A stretch of DNA of 64,000 bases from Pseudoflavonifractor_A sp022772585 (GCF_052065415.1 NZ_JBQHUB010000014.1:7311-71310); one strand, 5' to 3'; counted from the first letter of the stretch, positions 40,219-50,600 are shown. Notes: generated by a model not told the origin, from the letters alone. Translations and numbers: made by a program.

Positions 40219-40253
40219 TCCCGTCCTCTGAAAACAGAGGGCGGGACTTTTTT
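40219..40253 (+). terminator. Terminator before the heat-shock operon
   Basis: Twelve-bp stem TCCCGTCCTCTG (40219-40230) with CAGAGGGCGGGA (40235-40246), one G-T pair, AAAA loop, then a CTTTTTT run. Confidence 0.85.
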
Positions 40254-40289
40254 CTTTCCCCTGTTCACATTTAATTTACAACCCCCCTA

Positions 40290-40318
40290 TTGACATTTAT
40301 TTGGGGTGGTGGTACATT
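40290..40318 (+). promoter_or_regulatory. Promoter of the hrcA operon
   Basis: TTGACA (40290-40295), 17-bp spacer, TACATT (40313-40318), just upstream of the CIRCE operator. Confidence 0.85.
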
Positions 40319-40322
40319 ATCT

Positions 40323-40349
40323 TTAGCACTCAGGGTATATGAGTGCTAA
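40323..40349 (+). promoter_or_regulatory. CIRCE operator
   Basis: TTAGCACTC (40323-40331), 9-bp spacer, GAGTGCTAA (40341-40349): an exact match to the CIRCE consensus bound by HrcA. It overlaps the expected transcription start, so the bound repressor blocks initiation. Confidence 0.97.
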
Positions 40350-40370
40350 ACCAAAAGGAAGGTGAGAGGC

Positions 40371-41426
40371 ATGGATTTGACGGAACGCAAAAAAAAGATC
40401 CTCCGTGCCATCATCGAGAGCTACATTGCCACCGCCGAGCCTGTGGGCTCCAAGGCCATTGCCGAGCACCTGGGCCGGTCCATCTCATCGGCCACCATCC
40501 GCAACGACATGGCCGATCTGGAGGCCATGGGCCTGCTGGAAAAACCCCACACCTCCGCCGGGCGCATCCCCTCGCCCCAGGGCTACCGGCTCTACGTCAA
40601 CGAGCTGATGGAGGAGCACAAGCTGTCGGTCCAGGAGACCGAGCGCATCAACAGCGCCCTGCGCCTCAAGATGCAGGAGCTGGATCGGGTCATCCTGGAG
40701 GCAGGCCGGGTGGTCTCCCGTCTGACCAATTATCCCGCCTTCGCCCTGTCTGCCGGCATGGAGCGGGTGACCATCCAGCGCTTCGACCTGCTGATGGTCC
40801 AGCGCAACGCCTTCATCATCGTGGTCATGACCGACACCAACCTGGTGCGCAACAAGCTGGTCCAGCTCCCCAGCGACCTGACCCAGGCTCAATTGCAGAT
40901 GCTCAACACCCTGCTCAACACCACCTTCACCGGCCTGACCCTGGACGAGATCACGCCCGAGCTGATGCGGGTGGCCCAGCATGCCGCCGGAGAGGCCTAT
41001 GGACTCATCAGCCTGGTGGTCTCCTTCGCCATGGAGGTGCTGGAGAGCCTGGAGCACCGGCGGGTGCACACCGCCGGCCTGGCCCACCTGCTGGAGCTGC
41101 CTGAGTATCAGAACCTGGAACGGGCCCAGCCTCTGATGAGCTACCTGTCCGAGGATCAGGACGCCGCCCGCTTCCCCGTCCCCGAAAACGGCCCCATGCG
41201 TATCCTCATCGGCCCGGAAAATGTGGCCGATGCGCTGAAGGATACCAGCGTGGTCATGGCCAGCTATGACATCGGCGACGGCATGAGGGGCGTCATCGGC
41301 GTGGTAGGCCCCACACGGATGGATTACGCGAAGATCACCGCCCGCCTGTCCTACTTTGCCGAAGGACTCACCCGGCTGTTCGGCCAGGGCGAGCTCCCCG
41401 ACGGCAGGAACGGCGGCGAGGAATAA
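40371..41426 (+). CDS. hrcA: Heat-inducible transcription repressor HrcA
   Basis: 351 residues from ATG 40371 after AAGGAAGGTGAG; GTG 40362 is inside that site. An N-terminal winged helix (LTERKKKILRAIIESYIATA through ISSATIRNDMADLE) binds CIRCE. The GAF-like core and C-terminal part (GPENVADALKDTSVVMASYD, GVIGVVGPTRMDYAK) match the family. It represses its own operon and is kept active by the chaperone system. First gene of hrcA-grpE-dnaK-dnaJ. Confidence 0.96.
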   Translation: MDLTERKKKILRAIIESYIATAEPVGSKAIAEHLGRSISSATIRNDMADLEAMGLLEKPHTSAGRIPSPQGYRLYVNELMEEHKLSVQETERINSALRLKMQELDRVILEAGRVVSRLTNYPAFALSAGMERVTIQRFDLLMVQRNAFIIVVMTDTNLVRNKLVQLPSDLTQAQLQMLNTLLNTTFTGLTLDEITPELMRVAQHAAGEAYGLISLVVSFAMEVLESLEHRRVHTAGLAHLLELPEYQNLERAQPLMSYLSEDQDAARFPVPENGPMRILIGPENVADALKDTSVVMASYDIGDGMRGVIGVVGPTRMDYAKITARLSYFAEGLTRLFGQGELPDGRNGGEE

Positions 41427-41441
41427 TGAGGAGGTAACCTC

Positions 41442-42002
41442 TTGAACACGAACGAAAAAGAAACGACCGCCCGGCAGGAAGAGGACGCAGTCCAGACGCC
41501 CGCGGCGGAGGATACCGTGCCCCAGGCCGATACCCCCGGCAGCGAGGCCCCCGATCCCCTTCTGACCGAGCTGGAGAATCTGAAAGACACCCTGGCCAAG
41601 AAGGAGGATCAGTACCTCCGTCTGGCCGCCGAGTACGACAATTACCGCAAGCGCAGCCAGAAGGAAAAGACCGACGCGTACCAGAACGCCAAGTCCGATG
41701 CGGTGCTGGCTTTCCTCCCGGTGTATGACAATCTGGAGCGTGCCCTGAAGCAGTCCACCGCCGATGAAGCCTACAAAAAAGGCGTGGAGATGACCATGGC
41801 CGGACTGAAAGAGGTCCTGGCCAAACAGGGCGTGGAGGAAATTCCCGCGCTGGGCCAGCCTTTCGATCCCAATGTCCACAACGCCGTGATGCACGTGGAG
41901 GACGAGAGCGCCGGCGAGAACACGGTGGTGGAGGTCTTCCAGACCGGCTTCCGGTCGGGCGAGAAGATCATCCGCTTCGCCATGGTCAAGGTTGCCAATT
42001 AA
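41442..42002 (+). CDS. grpE: GrpE, nucleotide exchange factor for DnaK
   Basis: 186 residues from TTG 41442, which lies 7 bases after GAGGAGG; no ATG alternative fits. An acidic, disordered N terminus (1-45) is followed by a long coiled coil (LENLKDTLAKKEDQYLRLAA, then EYDNYRKRSQKEK) and the beta-wing domain ending GFRSGEKIIRFAMVKVAN. It releases ADP from DnaK. Second gene in the CIRCE-controlled operon. Confidence 0.95.
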   Translation: MNTNEKETTARQEEDAVQTPAAEDTVPQADTPGSEAPDPLLTELENLKDTLAKKEDQYLRLAAEYDNYRKRSQKEKTDAYQNAKSDAVLAFLPVYDNLERALKQSTADEAYKKGVEMTMAGLKEVLAKQGVEEIPALGQPFDPNVHNAVMHVEDESAGENTVVEVFQTGFRSGEKIIRFAMVKVAN

Positions 42003-42079
42003 GGCCTCAGGAGAATAAAAACAGCATATTCCAAATTTCTTTGTTAAAAATAATCTTTTTTATATTGGAGGAATCATTT

Positions 42080-43936
<1,857 letters not shown>

Positions 43937-43948
43937 TCGACAGCAATG

Positions 43949-44040
43949 AATTGACAATTGACCGTCGAGGACGGGGGTCACGGCCTGCTCCGGGCTCCCG
44001 TCCTTCGTCCCGTCCGCGGCGGGTCCGTCAGTTGTCAATT
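43949..44040. repeat. Small inverted-repeat element between dnaK and dnaJ
   Basis: Outer arms AATTGACAA (43949-43957) and TTGTCAATT (44032-44040), inner arms GGACGGG (43969-43975) and CCCGTCC (43997-44003). The outer arms resemble ends of small non-autonomous elements. It lies inside the heat-shock transcript and folds into one long stem. Confidence 0.5.
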
Positions 44041-44071
44041 TTCCTTGTCCATTTGATTCGAGGTGAGCAAT

Positions 44072-45238
44072 ATGCCTGAACAGAAAAGAGATTTTTACGA
44101 GGTGCTTGGCGTCAGCAAGGGCGCTTCGGATGAAGAGCTGAAGAAAGCCTACCGCAAGCTGGCCAAGAAATACCACCCCGACCTGAATCCCGGCGACAAG
44201 GAGGCCGAAGCCAAGTTCAAGGAGGTCAACGAGGCCTACGAGATCCTCTCCGACAAGGAGAAGCGCGCCCGTTACGACCAGTTCGGCCACGCAGGCGTGG
44301 ATCCCAACTACAACCCGGGCGGCGGCTTCGGCGGCTTTGGCGGCGCCGATTTCGGCGATATCGACCTGGGCGACCTCTTCGGCTCCTTCTTCGGCGGCGG
44401 CTTCGGCGGCGGAGGCGGCGGCTCCCGCCGCAGCGGTCCCGTAAAGGGCGATACCCTGCGTTCCTCGGTCTCCATCAGCTTTGAGGAGGCCGCCTTCGGC
44501 TGCGAGAAGGAGATCAGCCTGACCCGCAGCGAGGCGTGCGACGACTGCAAGGGCACCGGCTGCGCTCCCGGCACCACCGCCGAGATCTGCCCCGACTGCC
44601 GGGGCAGCGGCGTGGTACGCATCCAGCGGGGCGGCGGGGCCTTCTCCTTCGCCACCACCGCCCAGTGCCCCAAGTGCGGCGGCACCGGCAAGATCATCCA
44701 CACCCCCTGCAAGAGCTGCGGCGGCTCGGGCAGCGTCCGCCGCCAGCGGAAGATCACCGTCAAGATCCCCGCCGGCATCGACAACGGCCAGGTCATCTCC
44801 CTCCGGGGCCAGGGCGGCGCAGGCAGAAACGGCGGTCCCGCCGGCGACCTGATCATCAGCGTCACCGTGCGTCCCCATCCCCAGTTCAAGCGGGACGGCG
44901 TCCACGTCTATCTGGACCAGAAGGTCTCCTTCCTCCAGGCCGCGCTGGGCGCGGAGTTGGAGATCCCCACCATCGACGGCAAGGTCAAGTGGAACCTGCC
45001 TGAGGGCACCCAGCCCGGCGCCACCTTCCGTCTGAAGGGCAAGGGCATCCCCAGCGTCAACGGCCGGGGCCGGGGCGACCAGTACATCACCGTACTGGTG
45101 GACGTGCCCCGGAACCTGACCCACGAGCAGAAGGCTGCCCTGCGCGGCTTCGGCCGGGCCATGGGCGAGCTTCCCGCCGACGATGAGGAGGAAGAGGGGC
45201 TCAAAGGATTTTTTGACAAAATGAAGAAAAAGAAATAA
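44072..45238 (+). CDS. dnaJ: Chaperone protein DnaJ (Hsp40)
   Basis: 388 residues from ATG 44072 behind GAGGTGAG. The J domain (DFYEVLGVSKGASDEELKKA with HPD in KKYHPDLNP) is followed by a Gly/Phe-rich region (about 75-120) and four zinc-binding CxxCxGxG repeats: CDDCKGTGC, CPDCRGSGV, CPKCGGTGK and CKSCGGSGS, then the substrate-binding beta domains. A full type I DnaJ. It delivers clients to DnaK. Last gene of the operon. Confidence 0.97.
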   Translation: MPEQKRDFYEVLGVSKGASDEELKKAYRKLAKKYHPDLNPGDKEAEAKFKEVNEAYEILSDKEKRARYDQFGHAGVDPNYNPGGGFGGFGGADFGDIDLGDLFGSFFGGGFGGGGGGSRRSGPVKGDTLRSSVSISFEEAAFGCEKEISLTRSEACDDCKGTGCAPGTTAEICPDCRGSGVVRIQRGGGAFSFATTAQCPKCGGTGKIIHTPCKSCGGSGSVRRQRKITVKIPAGIDNGQVISLRGQGGAGRNGGPAGDLIISVTVRPHPQFKRDGVHVYLDQKVSFLQAALGAELEIPTIDGKVKWNLPEGTQPGATFRLKGKGIPSVNGRGRGDQYITVLVDVPRNLTHEQKAALRGFGRAMGELPADDEEEEGLKGFFDKMKKKK

Positions 45239-45241
45239 AAT

Positions 45242-45292
45242 AAAGGGCGGACATTGTCCGCCCTTTATTGCTATGCAACAGCATAGCAATAA
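45242..45292 (+). terminator. Double hairpin terminator after dnaJ
   Basis: AAAGGGCGGAC (45242-45252) with GTCCGCCCTTT (45256-45266), immediately followed by TTATTGCTATGC (45265-45276) with GCATAGCAATAA (45281-45292). The first stem starts 4 bases after the stop codon. Confidence 0.75.
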
Positions 45293-45422
45293 CATAAAAT
45301 GCACCAATTCCTCGCCCCTGTGGGGCAACCGGAATAGATGCGCAGAACCTTCATGCGTCCACGTGGTTTTGTATTTCCCGCGGCGCGTACAGACACATGA
45401 AGGTTTTGCCCCGATCACATCC
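45293..45422. other. Hairpin-rich stretch upstream of the PMT gene
   Basis: Nested inverted repeats: ATTCC..GCCCC with GGGGC..GGAAT near 45308-45335, and AACCTTCATG (about 45347) with CATGAAGGTT (about 45396-45406). It contains GTATTTCCCG and CCGATCACATC, both also found in or beside hairpin repeat copy B, so it may be a diverged third copy. Confidence 0.35.
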
Positions 45423-45439
45423 CATTCAGGAGGCCCGTT

Positions 45440-47422
45440 ATGGCTGCTGTGCTGTCCTATCTTACCCCCACTCTTCTGCTGCCCATCGCCCTTGTGGCCG
45501 CGCTGCTCTGCTTTTTCGGCCGGTACTGGCAAATCGTCCGGGGACCGGGCAGCGTCCACGAGCATATTCTGCGCCAGTCCGGCCAGGCGGCTCAATCCGT
45601 CTCCAGGCCCCGCTGCACCTTCGCGGGCACATGCCACCCCCTGGAGCGGGCCGACGCGGCGCTCATGCTGCTCCTTACCGCAGTCTATGCCTGCACCGCC
45701 TTTTTCCAGCTGGGTTCCACCACCAACCCCCAATCCTTCCAGGACTTCAGCCAGACCAAAACAGTGGAGCTCCGCCTCTCCCAGCCGGTGACCGTCAGCT
45801 CCTTCTGGTATTACCCCGGGCTGGGCACCGGAGATTATAATGTGGAAGTCTCCGCCGACGGTGTGACCTGGTCCACCCTTTGGGCCCGTAAGGACAATGA
45901 CAACAAGATCACCGGCTACTACTGGGCCGACGCGGCGGATTACGCCCCCAGTTACGCCCTGCCCCAGCACTATGCCGACCTCTTCAAATGGCTGGAGATC
46001 GAGCCGGAGAACAAAACCGAGTTTCAATACCTGCGTATTACCGGCAAGTCCAATAAATCCCCCATGGAGCTGGGGGAGCTGGCCCTGTTCGACAGTCAGG
46101 GGCAGCGTATCGACACAGCTTCCCTGCTGGCCGAGCCCACCGCCCTCTTTGACGAGCAGGACGTCGTGCCTGAAAAGCCCTACTGGACCAACTCCACTTA
46201 TTTTGACGAGATCTATCACGCCCGCACCGCCTACGAGAATATCCGGGGCATCTATCCCTACGAGATCTCCCATCCCCCGCTGGGCAAGCTGATCCTCAGC
46301 CTGGGCATCCGCATGTTCGGCATGACCCCCTTCGGCTGGCGGTTCATGGGCACCCTCTTCGGTGTGCTGATGCTGCCGGTGCTCTACGCCTTTCTGAAAA
46401 ACCTTTTTGGCAAGACGGCGGTGGCCTTCTGCGGCACGGCCCTCTTCGCCTTTGACTTCATGCACCTGACTCAGACCCGCATTGCCACCATTGACACCTA
46501 CGGCGTCTTTTTCATCCTGCTGATGTACTACTTTATGTACCGCTACCTGACCCTTCCGGCAGGGACCCCCTTCCGGAAGGGAGCACCCTGGCTGCTGCTG
46601 TCCGGCCTCTTCTGGGGCATCGGCGCAGCCTGCAAGTGGACGGTGATCTACGGCGGGGTGGGCCTTGCGCTGCTCTACTTCATCGGGCTGTGGTTCAAGC
46701 TCCGGGACTGGCCCCGCACCGAGGACGGTACGGGCCGCGCCGTTCCCCTGGGCCCCTGGCTGGCGGCGACGCTGGCCTTCTCAGTGCTCTGCTTCGTGAT
46801 CATCCCGGTGTGTATCTACACCCTGTCCTACTGGCCCTACGCCTCGGCCGCCGGGGACACCAGCCTTTCCAATCTGGTGAAGGAGATGTGGAACAACCAG
46901 GTCTATATGCTCACCTACCACCAGGGCGTTCACGATCCCCATCCCTATGAGTCCCGCTGGTACCAGTGGGTGGTGGACGCGCGGCCCATCCTGTACTATC
47001 TGGACTACGAGGTGGGCGAGGGCATGAAGTCCGCCTTCGGCGCTTTCTCCAATCCGGTGGTATGCTGGGGCGGGTTGCTTGCCATCCTGTCAGTGGCGGT
47101 CCAGTTTTTCCGCCGCCGCTGCGGCAAGGCACTCTTCATTCTCATCGCCTATTTCTCCCAGCTGGCCCCCTGGTTCGCCATCGGTCGCACCACCTTTGAG
47201 TATCACTACTTCCCCTCCATCCTCTTCCTGTGCTTTGCCCTGGCCTATGTGTTCAACGACCTCTTCGAGATGGGTCCGCCCCGGGCCCGGCGGCAGGTCT
47301 ACGCCCTGACCGGCTGCGCTGCGGTCCTGTACGCCGCCTTCTATCCCGTGCTCACCGGCCTGGCGGTGCCCCGGTGGTACACCACCAACCTACTCCAGTG
47401 GCTCCCCTCCTGGCCCTTCTGA
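45440..47422 (+). CDS. PMT-family (GT39-like) glycosyltransferase with inserted discoidin-like module
   Basis: 660 residues, polytopic. The essential acidic pair of the first outer loop is in YFDEIYHARTAYE and is followed by SHPPLGKLILSLG, as in protein O-mannosyltransferases using a polyprenyl-phosphate sugar. Unusually, between helix 1-2 and the DE motif there are about 170 residues that look like an F5/8-type beta-sandwich (VELRLSQPVTVSSFWYYPG, VEVSADGVTWSTLWARKD, FQYLRITGKSNKSPMELGEL). AGGAGG precedes ATG. It probably glycosylates secreted proteins or envelope polymers; the acceptor is unknown. Confidence 0.85.
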   Translation: MAAVLSYLTPTLLLPIALVAALLCFFGRYWQIVRGPGSVHEHILRQSGQAAQSVSRPRCTFAGTCHPLERADAALMLLLTAVYACTAFFQLGSTTNPQSFQDFSQTKTVELRLSQPVTVSSFWYYPGLGTGDYNVEVSADGVTWSTLWARKDNDNKITGYYWADAADYAPSYALPQHYADLFKWLEIEPENKTEFQYLRITGKSNKSPMELGELALFDSQGQRIDTASLLAEPTALFDEQDVVPEKPYWTNSTYFDEIYHARTAYENIRGIYPYEISHPPLGKLILSLGIRMFGMTPFGWRFMGTLFGVLMLPVLYAFLKNLFGKTAVAFCGTALFAFDFMHLTQTRIATIDTYGVFFILLMYYFMYRYLTLPAGTPFRKGAPWLLLSGLFWGIGAACKWTVIYGGVGLALLYFIGLWFKLRDWPRTEDGTGRAVPLGPWLAATLAFSVLCFVIIPVCIYTLSYWPYASAAGDTSLSNLVKEMWNNQVYMLTYHQGVHDPHPYESRWYQWVVDARPILYYLDYEVGEGMKSAFGAFSNPVVCWGGLLAILSVAVQFFRRRCGKALFILIAYFSQLAPWFAIGRTTFEYHYFPSILFLCFALAYVFNDLFEMGPPRARRQVYALTGCAAVLYAAFYPVLTGLAVPRWYTTNLLQWLPSWPF

Positions 47423-47464
47423 TCTTGACCTCTTTTGAACTTTCTTGATTACAGGAGCAGCATC

Positions 47465-48259
47465 ATGTATTACACCGATTATCACACCCACACCATCCTC
47501 TCCCCCGACGGCCACGCTCCCCTGGAGGACATGGCCGCCACCGCCGTGGAGGCCGGACTGTCCGAGCTGTGCGTCACCGACCACTACGACCGCATCCTGG
47601 AGCACGGCGGCTTCGCCCCCGACTATGACTGGGGCCCCGCGCTGGAGCAGTTCCGCGCCGCCCGGGCCCGGTTCGAGGGCAGGCTCGTCCTCCGTCTGGG
47701 CGTGGAGTACGGCAGCGCCCCCTTTGACCCGGATTACGCCCGTCGGATGCTCTCCCTGCCCGAGCTGGACTTCGTCATCGGCTCCCTTCACAACATGAGC
47801 CCCCAGCGGGGCGGCGAGGACTTTTACTTCCTCACCTACGACCGGCCCGAGACCTGCTATGCCGCCCTGGACGACTACTTCGCCTCCATGGAGCGCCTGG
47901 CGGAGCTGCCCGAGACCTTCGACGTGCTGGGCCATGTGATCTACCCCCTGCGCTATATGCCCGAGACCATCTCTCTGGAGCGGTATATGGAGCAGATCGA
48001 CGCCATTCTCAAGCGCGTGGCCGAGAGCGGCCGGGGCATGGAGGTCAACACTTACTGCGGCAAGACTATTGCCCCCTGGGCCCCCATCCTGGAGCGGTTC
48101 CGCGCCCACGGCGGCGAGCTAATCACCATCGGCTCCGACGCCCACTTCCCCGGGCGGGTGGGCCTGGGCGTCCCGGCGGCCTGCGACCTGCTGAAGGTCT
48201 GCGGCTTCCGGTATGTAGCCGTCTATGAAAAACACCGTCCCAAACTGATGGCGCTGTAA
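47465..48259 (+). CDS. PHP-domain histidinol-phosphatase (HisK type)
   Basis: 264 residues from ATG 47465. PHP metal motifs: DYHTHTILSPDGHAPLEDM at the N terminus, CVTDHYD, VEYGSAP, IGSLHNM and IGSDAHFP. The pattern fits Firmicutes HisK-type histidinol-phosphatases, though a general PHP phosphoesterase role is possible because no other his gene is nearby. It is 42 bp downstream of the PMT gene and 52 bp upstream of rpiB, in one direction. Confidence 0.85.
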   Translation: MYYTDYHTHTILSPDGHAPLEDMAATAVEAGLSELCVTDHYDRILEHGGFAPDYDWGPALEQFRAARARFEGRLVLRLGVEYGSAPFDPDYARRMLSLPELDFVIGSLHNMSPQRGGEDFYFLTYDRPETCYAALDDYFASMERLAELPETFDVLGHVIYPLRYMPETISLERYMEQIDAILKRVAESGRGMEVNTYCGKTIAPWAPILERFRAHGGELITIGSDAHFPGRVGLGVPAACDLLKVCGFRYVAVYEKHRPKLMAL

Positions 48260-48311
48260 GGCGCCCCCACTCCCGTCCACTTTCATTTCTATTGTTTTTG
48301 GAGGTATTGCA

Positions 48312-48749
48312 ATGAAGATCTCTCTGGGCTGTGACCACGGCGGATTCGCCATGAAGGAGCACATCAAGACCTGGCTGGAGGGCCACGGCTATCAGGTGGA
48401 GGATTGCGGCTGCTATTCCACCGACAGCGTGGACTACCCCATCTACGGCAAGGCCGCCGCCGAGGCGGTGGCCTCCGGCGCGTGCCAGCGGGGCATCGTG
48501 GTGTGCACCACCGGCATCGGCATCTCCATCTCGGCCAACAAGGTCAAGGGCATCCGCTGCGCGCTGTGCCATGAGCCCCTCTCCGCCGAGATGACCCGCC
48601 GCCACAACGACGCCAACATGCTGGCCATCGGCGGCGGCATGATCGGCCCCAACATGGCCGACCGGATCGTGGAGGCCTTCCTCACCACCGAGTTCGAGGG
48701 CGGCCGTCACCAGCGCCGTGTGGACCTGATCTCCGATATCGAGGGCTGA
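48312..48749 (+). CDS. rpiB: Ribose-5-phosphate isomerase B
   Basis: 145 residues, the normal length. MKISLGCDHGGFAMKEHIK at the start, the catalytic Cys in VVCTTGIGISISANK and the phosphate-contacting RRHNDANMLAIGG are present. It interconverts ribose-5-phosphate and ribulose-5-phosphate in the pentose phosphate pathway. GGAGG lies 8 bases before ATG, and a perfect terminator follows. Confidence 0.95.
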   Translation: MKISLGCDHGGFAMKEHIKTWLEGHGYQVEDCGCYSTDSVDYPIYGKAAAEAVASGACQRGIVVCTTGIGISISANKVKGIRCALCHEPLSAEMTRRHNDANMLAIGGGMIGPNMADRIVEAFLTTEFEGGRHQRRVDLISDIEG

Positions 48750-48769
48750 GCCCGGCGCCCCCTGTAATC

Positions 48770-48803
48770 AAAAGACCTCCTGCCCGCGGGCAGGAGGTCT
48801 TTT
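48770..48803 (+). terminator. Terminator of rpiB
   Basis: Perfect 16-bp stem AAAAGACCTCCTGCCC (48770-48785) with GGGCAGGAGGTCTTTT (48788-48803). The A/T ends make it usable in both directions, also for the convergent yjdF-like gene. Confidence 0.9.
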
Positions 48804-48821
48804 CGTGTTTTTACGGGGCCG

Positions 48822-49241
48822 TCATCTGCCCCGGTGCTTTTCCTTCCGTTTCTGCTGCCGGAGCGCAAAGCGCCGCTGCGCTTCCGCTTCCCGCCGCTCC
48901 CGGGTGAGTATCTTCCGCTCAGTCTTGTTCTGCTCCTGCTGGAGCTTCAGCGCCTGCTGCGCCTTTGTCCCGACGCCCTTTTCCTCCGTGGCCTTTCGGA
49001 TCTGCTTCTGCAGCCGTTTGGGATTGATCTTCCGCTGGACGCTCCCGGCCCCTTCCATGGCCGGGCTGAGTACGAGTCGGTCGTAATTTTTCAGAAAAAA
49101 CGCGTATACTTCATAGTCCCTGGGCTCCGCGCCGAAGGTGATTTTGCAGACCTCATACCTTCCGCCGGATTCCCGCTCATAGAGCGCGATCCAGAAGGGC
49201 TCCTCAAAGAGAACGGATAGACGGGAACAGGAATCCAACAT
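48822..49241 (-). CDS. yjdF: YjdF-family protein (DUF2992)
   Basis: 139 residues. The family hallmark is a small N-terminal beta domain (LSVLFEEPFWIALYERESGG, FGAEPRDYEVYAFF) followed by QRKINPKRLQKQIRKATEEK and a long Lys/Arg/Gln-rich helix. B. subtilis YjdF is controlled by a riboswitch that senses aza-aromatic compounds, and the leader of this gene is highly structured. AAGGAGG lies 9 bases before ATG. Biochemical function is unknown; a role in handling toxic heteroaromatics has been proposed for the family. Confidence 0.85.
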   Translation of the reverse strand: MLDSCSRLSVLFEEPFWIALYERESGGRYEVCKITFGAEPRDYEVYAFFLKNYDRLVLSPAMEGAGSVQRKINPKRLQKQIRKATEEKGVGTKAQQALKLQQEQNKTERKILTRERREAEAQRRFALRQQKRKEKHRGR

Positions 49242-49271
49242 GGCAATTTCCTCCTTAAAACGCTGGACAAA

Positions 49272-49359
49272 GGCAAGGAACGGACAACCTAAGGAGGCAG
49301 GTTACTGATACCTTCCGGTACTCCCGGACTACCAACCGGGATGTGTTTTTATCCTTGCC
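49272..49359 (-). ncRNA. Candidate yjdF (aza-aromatic) riboswitch
   Basis: On the minus strand, closing stem GGCAAGGA (complement of 49352-49359) with TCCTTGCC (complement of 49272-49279) encloses three hairpins: CCCGG with CCGGG around a TTGGTAGT loop, TACC-GGAA-GGTA, and AACCT with AGGTT. It ends about 30 bases before the yjdF-like start codon. The assignment combines the multi-stem fold with the identity of the gene; the motif itself was not compared to a covariance model. Confidence 0.6.
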
Positions 49360-49409
49360 GTGCTTCTTCTCTTACAGGACTCCGATCTCTGTTTCACCCC
49401 GCTTCCGGC

Positions 49410-50600
49410 TCAGCCGCCCAGGGTCAGACCGTCCCCATCCCGGGCCAGGCCGTCCTTTTCCAGCATCTGCTCCAGGACCTGCACGTCGGTGGTGATGTCC
49501 ATGGCGGTGCCCTCGAAGAGCTTGTCAAGCTGCTTCTCGAAGCCCTCCACCACCTTGTCCATCATACCCTCGATGCGCTCCTTGGCGGCGGTGATGTTTT
49601 TCCCCTCTACCCCCTGCTCCTCCATCTGGGCGTAGGAGTTGAGGATTTTCAGCGTAGTGGGGAGATAATAGTTGAGAAAGCTGCGGAGCTGTCCGCCCTT
49701 CTCCGGGTTCTTTTTCTGATAGGCAAAGATCTTGCGGGTGATCTCCTCGATCCGGTCGATCTTGCGGCTCATCTCCGCGTCCTCGATGGCATCGTTCACC
49801 GCACGGATCTGGGCCAGGATGCGGTCATCCTCCGACCGCTCCTCCTGCCTGGTGCCCTCCGGCTCGGGCCGGACCGGCTCCCGGATCCCCTCGCCGCTCA
49901 GGTGCAGGCGGCCGGTGCTCATATCCAGATATCCGGTGGGCAGGATGCCCTCGTCCAGCATCTCCTGCAGGTCGTCGCAGGCGGTGTGGACCGGCACCGG
50001 CATGGCCTGGGCCAGGGTCTCCACCGCGATGGACTCCTGTGTGCCGATGAGGGCCAGGTACTTGCGGAAGCGCCGGGCTTTTTTGCCCCGGGCCAGGCCG
50101 GCCAGCAGCAGCACCACGCCCGCGCCGCAGAAGCCCAGAGGGAAGAAGATATCCTCCAGATAATAAAGGGGATTTCCGCCCCAGCTCAGCGACTGGATCG
50201 CGCTGAAAACACCGCTGGCCGCCCCCATGCCAAAAATAGCGGCCATGATGCTGCCGCCGATGACCATGCCCCGGCCCCGGCTGCGTTTGAGCTGCTCCTT
50301 GACCACCGGGCGGCGGCGGACCGTCTTTCCGGTCTCCGGACGCACCGCCGTTCCCTGGGTACCGGGACGGACCGGCTCCCGCCGCCTGACGGTACGCACT
50401 CCCTGGGTCCCCGGCTCCCGCGCCGCCGTCTGGACGCGGGGCGCGTCCCCGCTCCTCTCCTGCCGGTCCCCCTCGGTCAGCTTGCGGAAGAGCAGGAACA
50501 GGCCCACCGGCCAGAACACGCTCAGCGCCACGATCACCAGGATCCAGGAGAGGATCTCATTGTTCTGCTTTTCGTCAGGTCCACGATCATAGCCAGCCAT
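49410..50600 (-). CDS. XpaC-family membrane protein (5-bromo-4-chloroindolyl phosphate hydrolysis family)
   Basis: 396 residues. Helices near 17-38 and two more near 110-165; between them is a basic, Arg/Thr/Pro-rich linker. The C-terminal cytoplasmic half is helical and contains LRSFLNYYLPTTLKILNSYA, the strongest block of the XpaC family. The gene usually sits beside telA (toxic-anion resistance), which is absent here. Function is unknown; the name comes from a colony-colour phenotype. No clear ribosome site was resolved at the start. Confidence 0.8.
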   Translation of the reverse strand: MAGYDRGPDEKQNNEILSWILVIVALSVFWPVGLFLLFRKLTEGDRQERSGDAPRVQTAAREPGTQGVRTVRRREPVRPGTQGTAVRPETGKTVRRRPVVKEQLKRSRGRGMVIGGSIMAAIFGMGAASGVFSAIQSLSWGGNPLYYLEDIFFPLGFCGAGVVLLLAGLARGKKARRFRKYLALIGTQESIAVETLAQAMPVPVHTACDDLQEMLDEGILPTGYLDMSTGRLHLSGEGIREPVRPEPEGTRQEERSEDDRILAQIRAVNDAIEDAEMSRKIDRIEEITRKIFAYQKKNPEKGGQLRSFLNYYLPTTLKILNSYAQMEEQGVEGKNITAAKERIEGMMDKVVEGFEKQLDKLFEGTAMDITTDVQVLEQMLEKDGLARDGDGLTLGG

